DNA of 53,578 nt from Streptomyces sp. CBMA152 (GCF_014596475.1 NZ_MECJ01000037.1:1-53578); one strand, 5' to 3'; counted from the first letter of the stretch, positions 7,620-16,218 are shown. Program-made: numbers and translations. The notes: generated by a model from the letters alone, not told the origin.

Positions 7620-9034
7620 CGGCTGCGCTTCTTCCACCAGTCGCGAAACGATTCCTCGGGCATCTCGGGCAGGGCGCGGCTCTCGGTCCACGCTCCGGCG
7701 CCGGGCGGGTTCTTCGGATGGAGCCGACGGGTCCGCGTCGCCGCCCGCTCGGCCGCCGCCATCACCGCCGGCCGGTCCATGGCCCAGCTCGCCGCCTTCA
7801 TGGCCGCCTTCTCCAGGCGGTGCCCCTTGCCGCCCTGCTCCGCCACCCGCTCGCGCAGATGCACCAGCACCTCGGGGATGTCGATGGCGACCGGGCACAC
7901 CTCGTAGCAGGCGCCGCACAGGGACGAGGCGTACGGCAGCGAGGCGTCGATCTCGCTGGTGGTGCCCCGGAGTTGGGGGCTGAGGATGGCGCCGATGGGG
8001 CCGGGGTAGACCGAGCCGTACGCATGGCCGCCGGCCCGTTCGTACACCGGGCAGACGTTGAGGCAGGCCGAGCAGCGGATGCAGCGCAGCGCCTGGCGGC
8101 CCACCTCGTCGGCGAGGGTGTCGGTGCGGCCGTTGTCGAGCAGGACGAGGTGGAAGGCCGAGGGTCCGTCGCCGTCCGTGGTGCCGGTCCACATGCTCGT
8201 GTACGGGTTCATGCGCTCGGCCGTGGAGGAGCGCGGCAGCGTCTGGAGGAAGACCTCCAGGTCCTGCCAGGTGGGAACCACCTTCTCGATGCCGACGACC
8301 GAGATCAGCGTCTCGGGCAGGGTGAGACACATCCGGCCGTTGCCCTCGGACTCCAGGACGACGAGGGTGCCGGTCTCGGCGACCATGAAGTTGGCGCCGG
8401 AGACGGCGACGTTGGCGCGCAGGAACTTCTCGCGCAGATGCAGCCGGGCCGCCTCGGCCAGCTCGGCGGGCGTGTCGCCGAGCCCGTCCGGGGCCGGTTT
8501 CCCCCAACTGCCCATCTGCGAGCGGAAGATGTCGCGGATCTCGCCCCGGTTGCGGTGGATGGCGGGCACCAGGATGTGGGACGGGCGGTCGTCGCCGAGC
8601 TGCACGATGAGTTCGGCGAGGTCCGTCTCGTACGCGGTGATGCCCTCGGCGGCGAGTGCTTCGTTGAGGCCGATCTCCTGGGTGGCCATCGACTTGACCT
8701 TGACCACCTCGCGCTCGCCGGTGGCCTTCACCAGGTCGGCGACGATGCGGTTGGCCTCAGTGGCGTCGGCGGCCCAGTGGACGGTGCCCCCGGCGCGTAC
8801 GACGGACTCCTCCAACTGCACGAGGTAGCGGTCGAGATGGCGCAGGGTGTGGTCCTTGATCTGTTTTCCGGCCTCGCGCAGCTGCTGCCAGTCGGCGAGT
8901 TCGGCGACCGCTTTGGTGCGTTTGTCGCGGATGGTGTGGGTGGCGTGCCGGAGGTTGGCGCGCAGGGTGGTGTCGTGGACCGCGCCCTTGGCCGCCACCG
9001 GGAAGGACGGCATACCGACGAACGTGCCGCTCAT
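7616..9034 (-). CDS. lutB: Lactate utilisation iron-sulfur protein B
   Basis: The protein has 472 residues. The N-terminal two thirds is a LUD domain (for example NFMVAETGTLVVLESEGNG). The C-terminal third contains two ferredoxin-type clusters, CIRCSACLNVCP and CGACYEVCP, for two 4Fe-4S centres that carry electrons from lactate oxidation. The ATG at 9034 overlaps the lutA stop (ATGA). A longer upstream extension is only open frame inside lutA. It is a cytoplasmic subunit of the LutABC complex. Confidence 0.95.
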   Translation of the reverse strand: MSGTFVGMPSFPVAAKGAVHDTTLRANLRHATHTIRDKRTKAVAELADWQQLREAGKQIKDHTLRHLDRYLVQLEESVVRAGGTVHWAADATEANRIVADLVKATGEREVVKVKSMATQEIGLNEALAAEGITAYETDLAELIVQLGDDRPSHILVPAIHRNRGEIRDIFRSQMGSWGKPAPDGLGDTPAELAEAARLHLREKFLRANVAVSGANFMVAETGTLVVLESEGNGRMCLTLPETLISVVGIEKVVPTWQDLEVFLQTLPRSSTAERMNPYTSMWTGTTDGDGPSAFHLVLLDNGRTDTLADEVGRQALRCIRCSACLNVCPVYERAGGHAYGSVYPGPIGAILSPQLRGTTSEIDASLPYASSLCGACYEVCPVAIDIPEVLVHLRERVAEQGGKGHRLEKAAMKAASWAMDRPAVMAAAERAATRTRRLHPKNPPGAGAWTESRALPEMPEESFRDWWKKRSR

Positions 9035-9786
9035 ACGCGGGGCTCCGCTTCCGTACTGGCCAGGATCTCGGCGAGGTGCAGGGCCCGCAGGGGGCTGTCC
9101 TGGCGGCGCAGGATGCCGCCGAGGTGCATGAGGCAGGAGCTGTCGGCGCCGCACAGCACCTCGGCGCCGGTCCTGAGCGCGCTGTCCACCTTGTCGGTGC
9201 CCATCGCGGCCGAGACGTCCGGGTTCTTGAGGGCGAAGGTGCCTCCGAAGCCGCAGCACTCCTCGGCGCCGGGCAGTTCGCGCAGCTCAAGCCCCTTGAC
9301 CGCCTCCAGCAGCTTGCGCGGCCGCTCCCCCAACCCCAGCATCCGCAAACCGTGGCAGGACGGGTGATAGGTGACGGTGTGCGGGAAGTACGCGCCGACG
9401 TCCGTGACGCCGAGGACGTCGACCAGGAACTCGGACAGCTCGTACACGCGTGGCACGAGCGATCCGGCGATCTCCCCGAGCTCCGTGCCCCGGCCCTCGG
9501 CGGCCGCTTTCCGCGCGATCCGGGGGTAGTTGTCGCGGACCATCGCCGCGCACGAGCCGGACGGGGTGACCACATGGTCGTACCCGTCGAACACCGCGCC
9601 CATCCGCCGCACCAGCGGTTCGGTCTCGCGGCGGTAGCCGGTGTTGAACTGGGCCTGTCCGCAGCACGTCTGGCCGGGCGGGAAGTCGACCTCGACGCCC
9701 AGGCGTTCGAGGAGTCTCACCGTCGCGATGCCCGTGGCCGGGTACACCGCGTCATTGACGCAGGTGACGAAGAGTGCGACACGCAT
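9031..9786 (-). CDS. lutA: Lactate utilisation protein A (CCG-domain)
   Basis: The protein has 251 residues and starts MRVALFVTCVNDAVYP. It contains two CCG-type motifs, TCCGQAQ and ECCGFGG, plus further cysteines (CVND, SSCLMHLGG). These build the unusual iron-sulfur or heterodisulfide-type centre of the GlpC/LutA family. It is the first gene of the lutABC operon. The 81-bp divergent region between it and cobF must hold both promoters; no clear GntR-type operator could be recognised there. Confidence 0.94.
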   Translation of the reverse strand: MRVALFVTCVNDAVYPATGIATVRLLERLGVEVDFPPGQTCCGQAQFNTGYRRETEPLVRRMGAVFDGYDHVVTPSGSCAAMVRDNYPRIARKAAAEGRGTELGEIAGSLVPRVYELSEFLVDVLGVTDVGAYFPHTVTYHPSCHGLRMLGLGERPRKLLEAVKGLELRELPGAEECCGFGGTFALKNPDVSAAMGTDKVDSALRTGAEVLCGADSSCLMHLGGILRRQDSPLRALHLAEILASTEAEPRV

Positions 9787-9867
9787 GGTCGGAGGATAGG
9801 CGGTGGCTGTCGGCCACGATAGGGCTCGCTGTTCTGCGTGGCGTACGGATGCGGCAGACTCGGGACC

Positions 9868-10623
9868 GTGAGAAAGATCTATGTCATCGGCATCGGGGCG
9901 GGCGACCCCGACTATCTGACGCTCCAGGCCGTCAAGGCGCTGAACAAGGCGGATGCCTTCTTCATCATGGAGAAGGGCGAGGAGAAGTCCGATCTGACGC
10001 GGCTGCGCCGGGACATCCTCGACGCGCACGTCACCGGTCGCCCGTATCGCCTCGTCGAGGCGCGCGACCCCGAGCGCGACCGCAAGACATCGGACTACTC
10101 GCCCGCCGTCGACGACTGGCGGCGCCGCCGGGCCGACCTGTACGAGCGGTTCATCGTCGACGACCTGGCCGAGGGCGAGTGCGGCGCGTTCCTTGTGTGG
10201 GGCGATCCGATGCTCTACGACTCCACGCTCGGCATCCTGGAGGAGATCCTGGAGCGCGGCGCGGTGACGTTCACATACGAGGTGGTGCCGGGCATCAGCA
10301 GCGTCTCGGCGCTCCTCGCCAAGCACCGCACGGGCCTGAACCGGGTGGCCCGGCCCGTGCAGATCACCACCGGGCGGCGGCTCGCGGAGGGCTGGCCGGA
10401 CGCGGTCGACGACGTGGTGGTGATGCTGGACGCCCGCCAGGCCTTCACCCGCCATCTCGACCAGGAGCTCTACATCTACTGGGGCGCGTACGTCGGCACG
10501 CCGGACGAGATCCTGGTGCAGGGGCGCCTCGCCGAGGTGTCCGACCGCATCGAGGAACTGCGGGCCCAGGCGCGCGAGCGCAAGGGGTGGATCATGGACA
10601 CGTATCTGCTGCGGCGCGACTGA
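9868..10623 (+). CDS. cobF: Precorrin-6A synthase (deacetylating)
   Basis: This 251-residue protein of the SAM-dependent tetrapyrrole methyltransferase superfamily begins VRKIYVIGIGAGDPDYLT, the Gly-rich SAM loop. It also has GECGAFLVWGDPMLYDS and VVPGISSVSALLA, as in CobF. It methylates C-1 of precorrin-5 and removes the acetyl group in the aerobic cobalamin pathway. I chose the GTG at 9868, which places the SAM loop at the N-terminus; an in-frame GTG at 9838 is possible. Its 3' end overlaps the convergent cobK by 32 bp. Confidence 0.93.
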   Translation: MRKIYVIGIGAGDPDYLTLQAVKALNKADAFFIMEKGEEKSDLTRLRRDILDAHVTGRPYRLVEARDPERDRKTSDYSPAVDDWRRRRADLYERFIVDDLAEGECGAFLVWGDPMLYDSTLGILEEILERGAVTFTYEVVPGISSVSALLAKHRTGLNRVARPVQITTGRRLAEGWPDAVDDVVVMLDARQAFTRHLDQELYIYWGAYVGTPDEILVQGRLAEVSDRIEELRAQARERKGWIMDTYLLRRD

Positions 10624-11353
10624 GCAGGGCCAGCACCCCGTCCACATCGGCTGCCGTACACACCCCCGCCGGTGGCTCCGGTCGCCGCACCACCACGACC
10701 GGCAGGCCGAGTTCGCGAGCGGCGGTGAGCTTGGCGGCGGTGGCGGGGCCGCCGCTGTCCTTGGTGACGACGACGTCGATGCGGTGAGTACGCAGTAGCC
10801 CGCGCTCGCCGTCGAGGGTGAACGGGCCCCGGTCCAGGAGCAGTTCGCAGCTGCGGGGCGTCGGGGGCTCGGGGGTTTCGACGGAGCGGACGAGGAACCA
10901 CAAGGCGTCGGTCTCCGCGAACGCCGCGAGGCCCAGGCGGCCCGTGGTGAGGAAGACGCGGGTGCCGAGCGTCGGGAGCAGGGCGGCGGCCTCCTCCAGG
11001 GTGCCCGCGGTGTGCCAGCGATCGCCGGGGCCGGGTGTCCAGCCCGGGCGGCGCAGGGCGATGAGCTCGACGCCGGTGGCGCGGGCCGCTTCGGCGGCGT
11101 TCGCGCTGATGCGCTCGGCGAAGGGGTGGGTGGCGTCGACGACGGCGGTCACCTGATGCTCGCGGATCCAGCGCGCGAGCCCTTCGGCGCCGCCGAACCC
11201 GCCGATGCGCACCTCGCCCGCCGGCGTCCGCGGTGCGGCGACGCGTCCGGCGAGCGACGCGGTGACGCGGACTCCCCCGCCGTCGACGAGCCGTGCGGCG
11301 AGCTCCCGCGCTTCGGCGGTGCCGGCGAGGACGAGGACGTGGGGGGCGGGCAT
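10592..11353 (-). CDS. cobK: Precorrin-6A reductase
   Basis: The protein has 253 residues. The start MPAPHVLVLAGTAEARELAA gives a Rossmann-like NAD(P)H loop, and VVDATHPFAERISANA is the CobK/CbiJ signature, followed by VFLTTGRLGLAAF. It reduces precorrin-6A to precorrin-6B, the step after CobF, so the two neighbours act in sequence despite opposite strands. An in-frame GTG at 11377 would add eight residues; neither start has a strong ribosome site. The 32-bp tail-to-tail overlap with cobF could give mutual antisense effects. Confidence 0.92.
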   Translation of the reverse strand: MPAPHVLVLAGTAEARELAARLVDGGGVRVTASLAGRVAAPRTPAGEVRIGGFGGAEGLARWIREHQVTAVVDATHPFAERISANAAEAARATGVELIALRRPGWTPGPGDRWHTAGTLEEAAALLPTLGTRVFLTTGRLGLAAFAETDALWFLVRSVETPEPPTPRSCELLLDRGPFTLDGERGLLRTHRIDVVVTKDSGGPATAAKLTAARELGLPVVVVRRPEPPAGVCTAADVDGVLALLSRAAADTCP

Positions 11354-11390
11354 GGGGCGAGGATAATCGCTGCTCACGGGCGGTGTTCCG

Positions 11391-12611
11391 TCACCATGTG
11401 AGGTGCAGCGCCTCCGGGGAGCGGTGGATCATCGTCGGCCGCATCGTCACCGGCACGTCCGGCGCGAGCCGGAGCCCCGGCAGCCGCGTCGTCAGCAGCT
11501 CCACCGTGACCCGCAGCTGTTCACGGGCCAGCTGGGCGCCGGGGCAGCCGTGGACGCCGTGGCCGAAGGAGAGATGGCGGGACGGCTGGCGGGTGATGTC
11601 GAAGACGTCGGGGCGTTCATGGCGTCGCGTGTCGCGGTTGGCGGAGCCGAACGCCACGAACACGACAGCGCCGGTGGGCAGTTCGGTGCCGGAAAGCAGC
11701 ACCGGGCGGGTGGTGATCCGGCGGAATCCCTGGAGCGCCGTGTCGTAGCGCAGCGCCTCCTCGATCGCCGCAGGGATCAACTCCGGCTTCTCGCAGAGCA
11801 GTTCCCACTGCGCGCGATGACGCAGCAGATGCAGCACCGTCGTACCGATCTGCGCGGTCGTGGTGAGATGCCCGGCGAGGAGGAAGTTCTGGAGGTGCGC
11901 GACCAGTTCATGGCGCTCCTCCAGGGTCAGCTCGCCGCTGTCGGGCGTCGACAGCGCCGTCAGCAGGCCCGTGCACAGGTCGTCGCGCGGGCGCACCCGC
12001 CGTGCGCGTACGTAGGCGTCGAGCAGTTGCTGCATCGTCACCACGTCGCGCGCGGCCGCTATCTGGTCCGCCTCGTCCATCGGGCGGAACAGCAGCTCCT
12101 CGACCCGGTGGCCGCCGTGCACCGCGACCGGCACGTCCACCGGGTCGAGCCCGATCAGGCGTCCGATCACGTCCCCGGGCAGCACCCTCGCGTACCGCGC
12201 CATCAGCTCGACCCGGCCGTGCGCCTCGAAGGACTCGACGAGCTCGGTCGCGCGCTCGGTGAGGTACGGGACGACGGCGGCGACCCGCGCGGGCGAGAGG
12301 CCGTGGACGTGGGGGGCGCGCAGCCGCTGGTGCTGGGGGCCGTCCGAGGTGACCACGACCGGGCGGCCGCCGAAGCCCATGCCGAGCTCCGCGAGGACGG
12401 CGGGGCCCGGGATCACGTCCGGGCGCAGTGCGTTGGCCGAGGAGAACGCCTCGGGCCTGCGCAGCACCTCCCGTACGTCGGCGTCGCGGGCGACCAGCCA
12501 GGCGTCCAGTTCGGGGACGAAGGTCAGCCCCTCGGCCTGCCGGGCGCGCGCGTAGTGCGGATAGGGGTCGCGCTGGAGCGCGTCGAGCCGTGCGTGCTCA
12601 TGCCTGTCCAC
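11391..12611 (-). CDS. Cytochrome P450
   Basis: The protein has 406 residues, the usual length for soluble bacterial P450s. The I-helix reads NFLLAGHLTTTAQ (conserved Gly and Thr for oxygen activation), the K-helix has EEALR (ExxR), and the haem loop is SFGHGVHGCPGAQLARE with the ligand Cys near residue 356. It probably hydroxylates a small molecule using a ferredoxin and reductase encoded elsewhere; none is adjacent. Substrate is not predictable. It is monocistronic, between cobK and the aldolase gene. Confidence 0.94.
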   Translation of the reverse strand: MDRHEHARLDALQRDPYPHYARARQAEGLTFVPELDAWLVARDADVREVLRRPEAFSSANALRPDVIPGPAVLAELGMGFGGRPVVVTSDGPQHQRLRAPHVHGLSPARVAAVVPYLTERATELVESFEAHGRVELMARYARVLPGDVIGRLIGLDPVDVPVAVHGGHRVEELLFRPMDEADQIAAARDVVTMQQLLDAYVRARRVRPRDDLCTGLLTALSTPDSGELTLEERHELVAHLQNFLLAGHLTTTAQIGTTVLHLLRHRAQWELLCEKPELIPAAIEEALRYDTALQGFRRITTRPVLLSGTELPTGAVVFVAFGSANRDTRRHERPDVFDITRQPSRHLSFGHGVHGCPGAQLAREQLRVTVELLTTRLPGLRLAPDVPVTMRPTMIHRSPEALHLTW

Positions 12612-12654
12612 AAGCTCATCGTGTACGAAGCACCGCCGTCACGGAAGAGCACCG

Positions 12655-12720
12655 GTGGGCCTGACCCACTGTGCCCGGTGCGGAGCAGTGGGCCTGACCC
12701 GCTGTGCCCGCTGCGGAGCG
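12655..12720. repeat. Two-unit 33-bp imperfect tandem repeat
   Basis: Units 12655-12687 and 12688-12720 both begin GTGGGCCTGACCC and match at 30 of 33 bases. The length is a multiple of three, and the plus-strand frame would encode repeated CARCG. It lies in the 156-bp gap between the P450 and aldolase genes. Confidence 0.75.
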
Positions 12721-12757
12721 CGGCCGCCGGGCCCGGGGAAGAGGGTCCGGCGGCCGC
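12720..12757 (-). terminator. Hairpin terminator after the aldolase gene
   Basis: CGGCCGCCGG (12721-12730) pairs perfectly with CCGGCGGCCG (12747-12756), about ten bases beyond the aldolase stop. There is no T run, as is common for Streptomyces terminators. Confidence 0.6.
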
Positions 12758-12767
12758 ACCGCGCGCG

Positions 12768-13625
12768 TCAGGCTCCGGGGTCGAGCACCCGGATGAGCCG
12801 GGTGACCGCCTGGACCATCGCCTGTCGCCCGACCGTGAGATAGCTGCGGGCGTCCACCGCCTCCGGGTTGGCGGCGAGATACGCGCGGATCGCGTCGGTC
12901 ATGGCGACGTTCAGCGCCGTACCGATATTGATTTTGGCCATGCCACCGGTGACCGCCGCCGCGAGTTCGTCGTCGGGGACGCCGGAGGAGCCGTGCAGGA
13001 CCAGCGGGACGTGCAGGGCCGCGTCGAGCCGGGACAGCAGGGCGTGGTCGAGCGAGGCCGTGCGGGTGGTCATCGCGTGTGTGTTGCCGATGGCGACGGC
13101 CAGCGCGTCGACCCCCGACTCGGCGACGAAGGCCCGCGCCTCCTCGGGGTCGGTACGGGCGCCCGCCGCGTGCGCGTCCAGCGGCGGCGCGCCGTTCTTG
13201 CCGCCGACCTCGCCCAACTCGGCCTCGATCCACAGCCCTTGAGTGTGCGCCCAATCGGCGGCGGCGCGCGTGGCGGCGAGGTTCTGCTCGTACGGCAGGT
13301 GCGCCCCGTCGTACATCACCGAGCTGAACCCGGCGTCGGCGGCCTGACGCAGCAGGTCGTCGCGCTTGACGTGGTCGAGGTGGAGCGCCACGGGAACGGC
13401 GGCGGCCTCGGCGGCGGTGACGGCCGCCCGGGCGAGCGGCAGCACCCGCCCGTAGCGGAACTTCACCGCGTTCTCGCTGATCTGCAGCACGACCGGCGAG
13501 TTCGCGGCCTCGGCCCCGGCGATGACGGCTTCGGCGTGTTCGAGGGTGATGATGTTGAACGCGGCGATTGCGCTGCGCTTGGCGGCGGCTTCGGTGACCA
13601 GGGCCCCGGTCTGGGCGAGTGGCAT
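12768..13625 (-). CDS. Class II (zinc) ketose-bisphosphate aldolase, AgaY/KbaY/GatY-like
   Basis: The protein has 285 residues. AFNIITLEHAEAVIAGAE begins the class II aldolase barrel, VALHLDHVKR carries the zinc His, IEAELGEVGGKNG holds the catalytic Glu region, and LVLHGSSGV and AKINIGTALN form the phosphate site. Family members cleave fructose- or tagatose-1,6-bisphosphate. Next to an AgaS-like SIS protein and a DeoR regulator, tagatose-1,6-bisphosphate from an amino-sugar pathway is the more likely substrate. No PfkB kinase gene is present nearby, so that step would be supplied elsewhere. It lies 22 bp after the SIS gene, probably in one operon. Confidence 0.88.
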   Translation of the reverse strand: MPLAQTGALVTEAAAKRSAIAAFNIITLEHAEAVIAGAEAANSPVVLQISENAVKFRYGRVLPLARAAVTAAEAAAVPVALHLDHVKRDDLLRQAADAGFSSVMYDGAHLPYEQNLAATRAAADWAHTQGLWIEAELGEVGGKNGAPPLDAHAAGARTDPEEARAFVAESGVDALAVAIGNTHAMTTRTASLDHALLSRLDAALHVPLVLHGSSGVPDDELAAAVTGGMAKINIGTALNVAMTDAIRAYLAANPEAVDARSYLTVGRQAMVQAVTRLIRVLDPGA

Positions 13626-13647
13626 CGTGCTTCCCCTGTTTCTCTGC

Positions 13648-14532
13648 TCAGGAACCGTCGAGGATCACCGAGCGCGTCAGGTGGCGCGGGCGGTCCGGGT
13701 CCAGGCCTCGGGCTGCGGCTACCGCGACCGCCAGGCGCTGGGCTCGTACGAGTTCGGCGAGCGGGTCGAGGTGTCCGGCCACCCACTGGGCGCCGGTCGC
13801 CCGCACCTGCTCGGCGAGCCCGTCCGGCGCCTCGCCGAACATCCAGGTCGCGGTGGTGTGCGTGGAGATGCTGATCGGACCGTGGCGGTACTCCATGGCC
13901 GGATACGCCTCGGTCCACGACAGCGACGCCTCGCGCATCTTGAGCGCGGCCTCCTGGGCGAGCCCGACCGTCCAACCGCGCCCCAGGAACGTGAACTGGT
14001 CTCGGCCGACGAGCCCTTCGGGCAGCGGCTCGGCCAGCGCGGTGCGCGCGTCGGCGACGGCCTGCTCGGTGTGGAGGCCGAGGTGGGCGCGGAGCAGCGT
14101 GAGCGCGGTGGTGGCGAAGCGCGTCTGGACGACGGACTCCTCGTCCGCGAACTCCAGCACCACCACGTCGTCGGCCGCCCGCATCACCGGGGTCTCCGGG
14201 TCGGCGGTGACGGCGGTCGTACGGGCCTTGCCGCGCACCCGGTCGAGCAGTTCGAGCACCTCGGTGGTGGTGCCGGAGCGGGTGAGCGCGACGACCCGGT
14301 CGTACGTACGGCCCAGCGGGTACTCGGACGCGGCGAACGCGTCGGTCTCGCCCTGACCTGCGGATTCGCGCAGCGTGGCGGCGGCCTGGGCCATGAACAG
14401 CGAGGTGCCGCAGCCGACGATCGCCACCCGCTCGCCCGGCGCGGGCAGGGCGTCCTTGCGGTGCACCGCCGCCTCGGCGGCGCGCTTCCAGCACTCGGGC
14501 TGGCTGCTGAGTTCGTTCTCGACATGGCTCAT
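13648..14532 (-). CDS. SIS-domain sugar-phosphate isomerase/deaminase, AgaS-like
   Basis: The protein has 294 residues and starts MSHVENELSSQPECW. Two SIS domains are visible: GCGTSLFMAQAAATL and ALTRSGTTTEVLELLD in the first, GRGWTVGLAQEAALK and AMEYRHGP in the second. The E-x-x-HGP motif is typical of GlmS isomerase domains and AgaS-like proteins. The likely reaction is deamination and isomerisation of an amino-sugar 6-phosphate. I chose the ATG at 14532 because the longer frame runs into the operator region. It is the first gene of an operon with the aldolase, divergent from the DeoR regulator. Confidence 0.87.
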   Translation of the reverse strand: MSHVENELSSQPECWKRAAEAAVHRKDALPAPGERVAIVGCGTSLFMAQAAATLRESAGQGETDAFAASEYPLGRTYDRVVALTRSGTTTEVLELLDRVRGKARTTAVTADPETPVMRAADDVVVLEFADEESVVQTRFATTALTLLRAHLGLHTEQAVADARTALAEPLPEGLVGRDQFTFLGRGWTVGLAQEAALKMREASLSWTEAYPAMEYRHGPISISTHTTATWMFGEAPDGLAEQVRATGAQWVAGHLDPLAELVRAQRLAVAVAAARGLDPDRPRHLTRSVILDGS

Positions 14533-14560
14533 GCCGGGCCCCCAGACTCTGGATGCGTGT

Positions 14561-14592
14561 TTGTGCAAAATATAGCTAGCTTTCGAGCACAA
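14561..14592. promoter_or_regulatory. Candidate DeoR operator in the SIS/deoR divergent region
   Basis: TTGTGC (14561-14566) and GCACAA (14587-14592) form an inverted repeat around an AT-rich core containing GCTAGC. The right part reads TTTCGAGCACAA (14581-14592). Nearly the same string, TTTCGAGCATAA, occurs upstream of the GH31 gene at 22715. Position and symmetry fit a site for the adjacent DeoR protein. Confidence 0.6.
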
Positions 14593-14668
14593 TCAAGCAT
14601 CTAGAGGTGGGCTAAAGTCATCACGGACGGTGACGACGGCGAGATGTGCGAGAGAGAAGAGGTTTCGG

Positions 14669-15448
14669 ATGTCGCGCGACGCCCGCTGGCAGGCGCTTCT
14701 CGAACTGCTCGTGGAGCAGGGCCGCCTCGATGTGGAGGAGGCGGCGACCGCGCTCGGCGTGTCCGCCGCGACCATCCGGCGCGACTTCGACCAGCTCGCC
14801 GAGCAGCAGATGCTCGTCCGCACGCGGGGCGGCGCGGTCGTCCACGGCGTGTCGTACGAGCTGCCGCTGCGCTACAAGACGGCGCGTCAGGCCTCCGAGA
14901 AGCAGCGCATCGCGAAGGCCGTCGCGGATCTGATCGCGCCGGGCGAGGCGGTCGGGCTCACCGGCGGCACCACGACGACGGAGGTCGCGCGGGCGCTCGC
15001 CGTCCGCCCCGAACTCGCCACGGGGTCACCGGCGTTGACGATCGTCACCAACGCGCTGAACATCGCGAACGAGCTCGCGGTGCGGCCGCAGTTCAAGATC
15101 GTGGTGACGGGTGGGGTGGCCCGCCCCCAGTCGTACGAGCTCACCGGGCCGCTGGCCGGGGGTGTGCTGAACCAGATCACGATGGATGTGGCCGTGCTCG
15201 GGGTCGGCGCGTTCGATGTGGCGCATGGGGCGACTGCGCATGACGAGGATGAGGCCGGTATTAATCGGCTGCTCTGCGAGCGGGCTGAGCGGGTTGTTGT
15301 CGCCGCGGATTCAACGAAGTTGGGGCGGCGTACGTTCGCCCGGATCTGCTCGACGGAGCAGGTTGGCACGTTGGTGACCGACACGGGGGTCTCCGAGGAG
15401 ACGGTTGCACGGTTCACCGACGCCGGTGTTGTGGTGTTGGCCGTTTAG
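14669..15448 (+). CDS. DeoR/GlpR family transcriptional regulator
   Basis: The protein has 259 residues. The N-terminal helix-turn-helix contains VEEAATALGVSAATIRRDF, the DeoR signature, and the C-terminal DeoRC sensor domain has GLTGGTTTTEVARAL and VAADSTKLGRR, which bind a sugar phosphate. The ATG at 14669 follows an AGAGG site; the in-frame ATG at 14630 lacks one. Divergent placement to the SIS-aldolase operon indicates control of that operon by a phosphorylated sugar, probably an amino-sugar or tagatose phosphate. AgaR of enteric bacteria is the closest functional analogue, by context rather than proof. Confidence 0.92.
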   Translation: MSRDARWQALLELLVEQGRLDVEEAATALGVSAATIRRDFDQLAEQQMLVRTRGGAVVHGVSYELPLRYKTARQASEKQRIAKAVADLIAPGEAVGLTGGTTTTEVARALAVRPELATGSPALTIVTNALNIANELAVRPQFKIVVTGGVARPQSYELTGPLAGGVLNQITMDVAVLGVGAFDVAHGATAHDEDEAGINRLLCERAERVVVAADSTKLGRRTFARICSTEQVGTLVTDTGVSEETVARFTDAGVVVLAV

Positions 15449-15458
15449 CTGCGGACCG

Positions 15459-15494
15459 TGCGTGGCTGGTCGCGCAGTTCCCCGCGCCCCTAAA
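15459..15494. repeat. Streptomyces-type dispersed intergenic repeat
   Basis: The segment containing GGCTGGTCGCGCAGTTCCCC and the following CGCGCCCCT lies between the convergent deoR and tetR genes. From memory, this string recurs in many intergenic regions of Streptomyces genomes. It can fold (CGCG with CGCG around the loop) and may act as a terminator; only one copy is seen in this window. Confidence 0.5.
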
Positions 15495-15524
15495 TGCCCT
15501 GGCAACACGCAACTTGACGGGTCA

Positions 15525-16124
15525 TCAGGTCAAGCCCAGCGCCGGGAGCAGTACCGCCTCCAGGAACTCCACCAGCGCGTCCTCGTCCTCGAAGCGGTCC
15601 TCGAAGAGGCGCTCCACTCTCAGGACGCCCATGAAGGCGGGGGCGATGCAAGCGGTCGCGCGGTTGTCCGCCGCCACTTCGCCGCGTTCCACGCCCCGGC
15701 GCACCATCGCGTCCAGCGCGGCGATCTCCGGGTTGAGGACGGTTTCGCGCAGGGCCTCGCGCAGGTCGGGGTGCATGACGTACGCCTGGCCGACCGCTTC
15801 CATCAGGGCGGTGTCACGGCCCTTGCCGCGTGACGCGGCGCGGGCCGCCTCGCGGAGGTCGCCCGCGAGCGTGCCGGTGTCGATCCCGGTGAAGAACGAA
15901 CAGCGGCTGCGGCCGAGCGCGGCCGTGACCAGGACCGGCTTGGACTTCCACTGACGGTAGAGCGTGGCCTTGCCGCACTTGGTGCGCGCGGCCACGCCCT
16001 CCATGGTCACGGCGTCGTAGCCGCCTTCGCGCAGCAGGTCGAGCACCGCCTCGTACAGCTCCAGCTCCCTCTCGGGGCTGATCTTGCTGCGGCGTGCGGC
16101 GGCCGTCGCGGCCTGCGTCGACAT
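15525..16124 (-). CDS. TetR family transcriptional regulator
   Basis: The protein has 199 residues. The N-terminal helix-turn-helix is clear: AVLDLLREGGYDAVTMEGVA then TKCGKATLYRQWKSK. The C-terminal ligand domain is variable as usual. The ATG at 16124 is chosen because the longer frame would run through the operator. A 34-bp perfect palindrome at 16185-16218 lies in the divergent region with the PAP2 and DMT transporter genes, so this regulator probably represses itself and those genes. The ligand is unknown. Confidence 0.92.
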   Translation of the reverse strand: MSTQAATAAARRSKISPERELELYEAVLDLLREGGYDAVTMEGVAARTKCGKATLYRQWKSKPVLVTAALGRSRCSFFTGIDTGTLAGDLREAARAASRGKGRDTALMEAVGQAYVMHPDLREALRETVLNPEIAALDAMVRRGVERGEVAADNRATACIAPAFMGVLRVERLFEDRFEDEDALVEFLEAVLLPALGLT

Positions 16125-16184
16125 CGCGTCCCTCCGGTGCGTGGGGCAGTGCTCCTGCACGTACGAGAGTAGGCCCCGCTCAAC

Positions 16185-16218
16185 CGAGACGCAAACGTAT
16201 CGAGACGTTTGCGTCTCG
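16185..16218. promoter_or_regulatory. TetR operator, 14-bp arm palindrome
   Basis: CGAGACGCAAACGT (16185-16198) and ACGTTTGCGTCTCG (16205-16218) are exact reverse complements around ATCGAG. A shorter nested palindrome, CGAGACG-TTTG-CGTCTCG, occupies 16201-16218. It lies about 60 bp from the tetR start and 85 bp from the PAP2 gene start. Confidence 0.8.

Noticed and set aside
12655..12843. 62-residue frame with CARCG repeats
   Set aside because: The start is a GTG without a ribosome site and the rest of the chain is antisense to the aldolase terminator and 3' end; reported only as a DNA repeat.
11403..13874. 823-residue open frame on the plus strand
   Set aside because: It runs antisense through the P450 and aldolase genes and has no recognisable domain.
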